Source of the DNA: an uncultured Dialister sp.
Lineage (GTDB): Bacteria; Bacillota; Negativicutes; Veillonellales; Dialisteraceae
Direction of reading: 5' to 3'
NCBI GenBank assembly: GCA_900541485.1
Contig: UQJW01000006.1
Coordinates: 1-64,000 of the forward strand
DNA: 64,000 bases
Positions 63,472 through 64,000 of this stretch are shown here, in pieces; the first letter of the stretch is position 1, and each line of letters starts with the position of its first letter. Both the position numbers and the translations under genes were made by a program. The notes beneath the pieces are model-generated. The model was not told the DNA's origin, did no database searches, and saw only the letters and a list, made by a program, of their open reading frames with translations.

Positions 63472-64000
63472 ATGATTCGCCAAGTTATCGTTGTTGAGGG
63501 CAAATCGGATATTGCCCGTGTCAAACAGGCGGTAGAAGCGGATATAATTGCGACCGGAGGCTTTGCCCTCCGGTCTGCTGTTATAGAAGATATTCGCACC
63601 GCTTATAAAAAAAGAGGAATCATAATTTTGACGGATCCGGACGGACCGGGAGAAAGAATCCGGGCACGTCTCACTTCTTTATTTCCCGAAGCACTCCATG
63701 CATTTGTTCCAAAAGCGGAAGCTTCCACTGCCGATGATGTGGGAATAGAAGACGCTTCACCGGAAGCTATAAAAAGGGCTCTTGCTAAGGTGAGGCTTTT
63801 ACATCAGAATGAATCGGGATTATTTACCATGTCTGATTTATGGGAAGCGGGACTTATGGGAAGTGAAAATGCTTCCTGTAAAAGAGCTGCTCTAGGAGCA
63901 TCTCTCGGAATTGGGTTTGGTAACGGGAAACAATTTTTAAAGAGGCTCAACCATTTTGGTATCACAAAGGAAGAATGGAAGTCGGCACTGGAACAATTAG
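63472..64000 (+). CDS. rnmV: Ribonuclease M5 (partial, cut by window end)
   Basis: The first 176 residues of the Toprim-domain nuclease that trims 5S rRNA precursors. It opens with IRQVIVVEGKSDIARVKQAVEAD, in which Glu is catalytic, and has the Toprim motif ILTDPDGPGERIR. The C-terminal region of the family follows (GLFTMSDLWEAGL, then RAALGASLGIGFGNGKQFLKRLN). The ATG begins 1 nt after the regulator stop (TGATATG). The gene continues past 64000. Confidence 0.93.
   Translation, partial: MIRQVIVVEGKSDIARVKQAVEADIIATGGFALRSAVIEDIRTAYKKRGIIILTDPDGPGERIRARLTSLFPEALHAFVPKAEASTADDVGIEDASPEAIKRALAKVRLLHQNESGLFTMSDLWEAGLMGSENASCKRAALGASLGIGFGNGKQFLKRLNHFGITKEEWKSALEQL

Overview
The window reads as a chromosomal segment of a low-to-mid GC, anaerobic, diderm Firmicute of the class Negativicutes. 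A Dialister or other Veillonellaceae-like genus is my best guess, inferred from gene content and not checked by any search. The Firmicute side shows in the SUF operon ending in sufU, a glycine T-box, FabK, RNase M5 and a SufCBDSU order. Envelope genes such as an ArnT-like GT39 transferase and a membrane-fusion lipoprotein, together with inducible-type ornithine decarboxylases, fit an organism with an outer membrane. There are no insertion sequences, phage genes or CRISPR arrays. Most of the window is housekeeping DNA with a few less understood islands.

Layout. 0-5 kb: sufCBDSU, the Fe-S cluster assembly operon. 5-9 kb: a LemA protein, then a glycine T-box controlling glyQ-glyS. 9-15 kb: sodA, and convergent to it a five-gene peptide/nickel-type ABC importer. 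15-17 kb: a radical SAM protein and its DUF4130-type partner, a poorly understood predicted DNA repair or modification pair. 17-24 kb: two tandem flavodoxins, an NhaC-type antiporter, a flavodiiron protein, an orphan membrane-fusion lipoprotein and two alkylation-repair enzymes. 24-28.5 kb: smc-ftsY. 28.5-32.7 kb: a BCCT transporter, a YgjP-like metallopeptidase, a LysR regulator and a secreted protein of unknown function. 32.7-33.2 kb: four tRNA genes (Val, Asn, Glu, Val) with a 110-bp exact repeat around the two Val copies. 33.2-37 kb: GtrA, a uracil-DNA glycosylase-like protein, a GT39 transferase and DedA. 37-40.5 kb: an orphan amino-acid-binding lipoprotein with an odd signal peptide, RsuA, a small two-repeat protein and an ArsB/NhaD-type transporter.

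41-50 kb: a PurF-like protein whose catalytic N-terminal Cys is Ser, a stand-alone FakA-C-like domain protein, and two paralogous ornithine-type decarboxylases. The decarboxylases flank an alanyl-tRNA editing protein and a PotE-type antiporter. 50.8-54.2 kb: a LysR gene divergent from a complete polar-amino-acid ABC importer. 54.4-57.6 kb: a DapDC-family PLP decarboxylase, a gamma-carbonic anhydrase and fabK. 58-62.3 kb: gap-pgk-tpiA-eno. 62.8-64 kb: an OmpR-family response regulator and the start of rnmV, cut by the window end.

Working together: the SUF system, superoxide dismutase, flavodoxins and flavodiiron protein form a theme of Fe-S biogenesis and oxygen defence in an anaerobe. SpeF with PotE gives an ornithine/putrescine exchange system likely used in acid resistance and polyamine supply. 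The most under-described content is the radical SAM/DUF4130 pair with a UDG-like gene 17 kb away, the Cys-less PurF-like protein, the two-repeat small protein, and several exact palindromes or repeats at promoters.
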